Source: Eubacterium sp. UBA4343 (lineage in GTDB: Bacteria > Bacillota > Clostridia > Lachnospirales > Lachnospiraceae). From it: a DNA stretch of 14,915 bases. Under the pieces are notes generated by a model. The model was not told the DNA's origin. It was given only the letters and a program-made list of their open reading frames with translations, and made no database searches. Below are positions 14,361 through 14,915 of this stretch, one piece after another. Location: positions 1-14,915 of the forward strand of contig DGTF01000056.1 of NCBI GenBank assembly GCA_002394235.1, given 5' to 3'. Both the position numbers and the translations under genes were made by a program. Each line of letters opens with the position of its first letter. Within the stretch, counting starts at the first letter, position 1.

Positions 14361-14915
14361 TCAAAGCCACGCGCGGATCTGGCCATATACACCTTCTCCG
14401 TCGAGACGGTACTTGTGGAGAAGCTCCACAGCCGGTCCGGACTCGCCGAATACATCGTTGACGCCGATCCGGAGCACCGGAACCGGTGCCTTCGCCGAAA
14501 GTACCTCGCAGACCGCTCCGCCGAGTCCTCCGATCACAGAGTGTTCCTCCACGGTGACGACCCGCCCGGTCTTCTTCGCGGACGCAAGGATAAGCTCTTC
14601 ATCCAGCGGCTTGATTGTGTGAATATTGATCACCTCGGCATCAATGCCATCCGCCGCAAGCTTCTGTGCGGCCTCAAGCGCCGACTGCACTTCCAGTCCT
14701 GTCGCGACGATGGTCACATCCTTTCCCTCTCGAAGGGTGATGCCTTTTCCGATTTCAAACCGGTAGTCCGGTCTGTCGTTGATCACCGGAACCGCCAGGC
14801 GTCCGAACCGCAGATATACCGGTCCCTTGTACGCATATGCTGCCTCGACAGCCGCCCGCGCCTCAATGTCGTCCGACGGAACGATGACGGTCATCCCCGG
14901 GATCACGCGCATCAG
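14361..14915 (-). CDS. Transketolase C-terminal half (partial, 5' end outside window)
   Basis: The visible 184 or so residues are the C-terminal portion of a transketolase subunit, which transfers two-carbon units between sugar phosphates with thiamine diphosphate (non-oxidative pentose phosphate pathway). The segment opens inside the pyrimidine-binding domain (MRVIPGMTVIVPSDDIEARAAVEAAYAYKGPVYLRFGR). The C-terminal transketolase domain follows (about 55-183), with GKDVTIVATGLEVQSALEAAQKLAADGI, VINIHTIKPLDEELI and VVTVEEHSVIGGLGGAV. The frame is open to the window edge, so the gene starts outside. The pattern fits the split transketolases (N- and C-terminal subunits) common in Clostridia. 1-deoxyxylulose-5-phosphate synthase, which has a related C-terminus, is less likely. 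Confidence 0.9.
   Translation of the reverse strand: MMRVIPGMTVIVPSDDIEARAAVEAAYAYKGPVYLRFGRLAVPVINDRPDYRFEIGKGITLREGKDVTIVATGLEVQSALEAAQKLAADGIDAEVINIHTIKPLDEELILASAKKTGRVVTVEEHSVIGGLGGAVCEVLSAKAPVPVLRIGVNDVFGESGPAVELLHKYRLDGEGVYGQIRAWL

Noticed and set aside
13846..14622. Arg/Phe/Ser-rich plus-strand frames opposite the repeat arm
   Set aside because: They mirror the low-complexity Pro/Glu/Lys repeats of the true gene and look like an artefact of repeated sequence.

Overview
The window looks like a stretch of chromosome from a Clostridia-class Firmicute, most probably Lachnospiraceae. The reasons are the gene order (tig-clpP-clpX-lon-engB and ecfA1-ecfA2-ecfT-truA-rplM-rpsI are both classical Clostridia blocks), strong AGGAGG-type ribosome binding sites, intermediate GC content by eye, and a DUF5711-like membrane protein of the kind common in this family. 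This placement is inference from gene content, not a database match. Every recognisable gene lies on the minus strand, so transcription runs from high to low coordinates.

Right end (14915 to about 12316): the 3' part of a transketolase C-terminal-half gene enters from outside the window. It is followed by a 642-residue protein with a long, repetitive, acidic/proline-rich cytoplasmic N-terminus, one membrane helix and a beta-rich extracytoplasmic domain.

Middle (12260 to 5622): a clear sigma-A promoter with an extended -10, and a structured 5' leader of about 135 nt, precede tig (trigger factor), clpP, clpX, lon and engB. This is the protein folding and proteolysis block. ClpX starts at TTG. 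The tig leader contains a 42-nt bulged hairpin capped by a GNRA-type loop, a hairpin at the predicted +1, and an AU-rich stem just upstream of the Shine-Dalgarno sequence.

Left-middle (5625 to 1254): ecfA1, ecfA2 and ecfT encode the shared energising module of ECF vitamin transporters. They overlap or abut each other, and ecfA1 overlaps the engB stop by 4 bp. truA and an MscS-type mechanosensitive channel follow. The usual neighbours upstream of ecfA1 (rpoA/rplQ, end of the large ribosomal protein cluster) are absent, so two normally separate conserved blocks are joined exactly at engB/ecfA1.

Left end (1253 to 1): a TTGACA promoter and a leader of roughly 225 nt with several short hairpins lead into rplM and rpsI (L13 and S9). 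A textbook intrinsic terminator follows rpsI. The last 66 bases hold no gene but contain a tandem 10-bp imperfect repeat.

I found no self-evident novel gene system, CRISPR array, tRNA, rRNA or insertion sequence. The most interesting material is non-coding (the tig and rplM leaders), the block junction at engB/ecfA1, and the DUF5711-like protein of unknown role.
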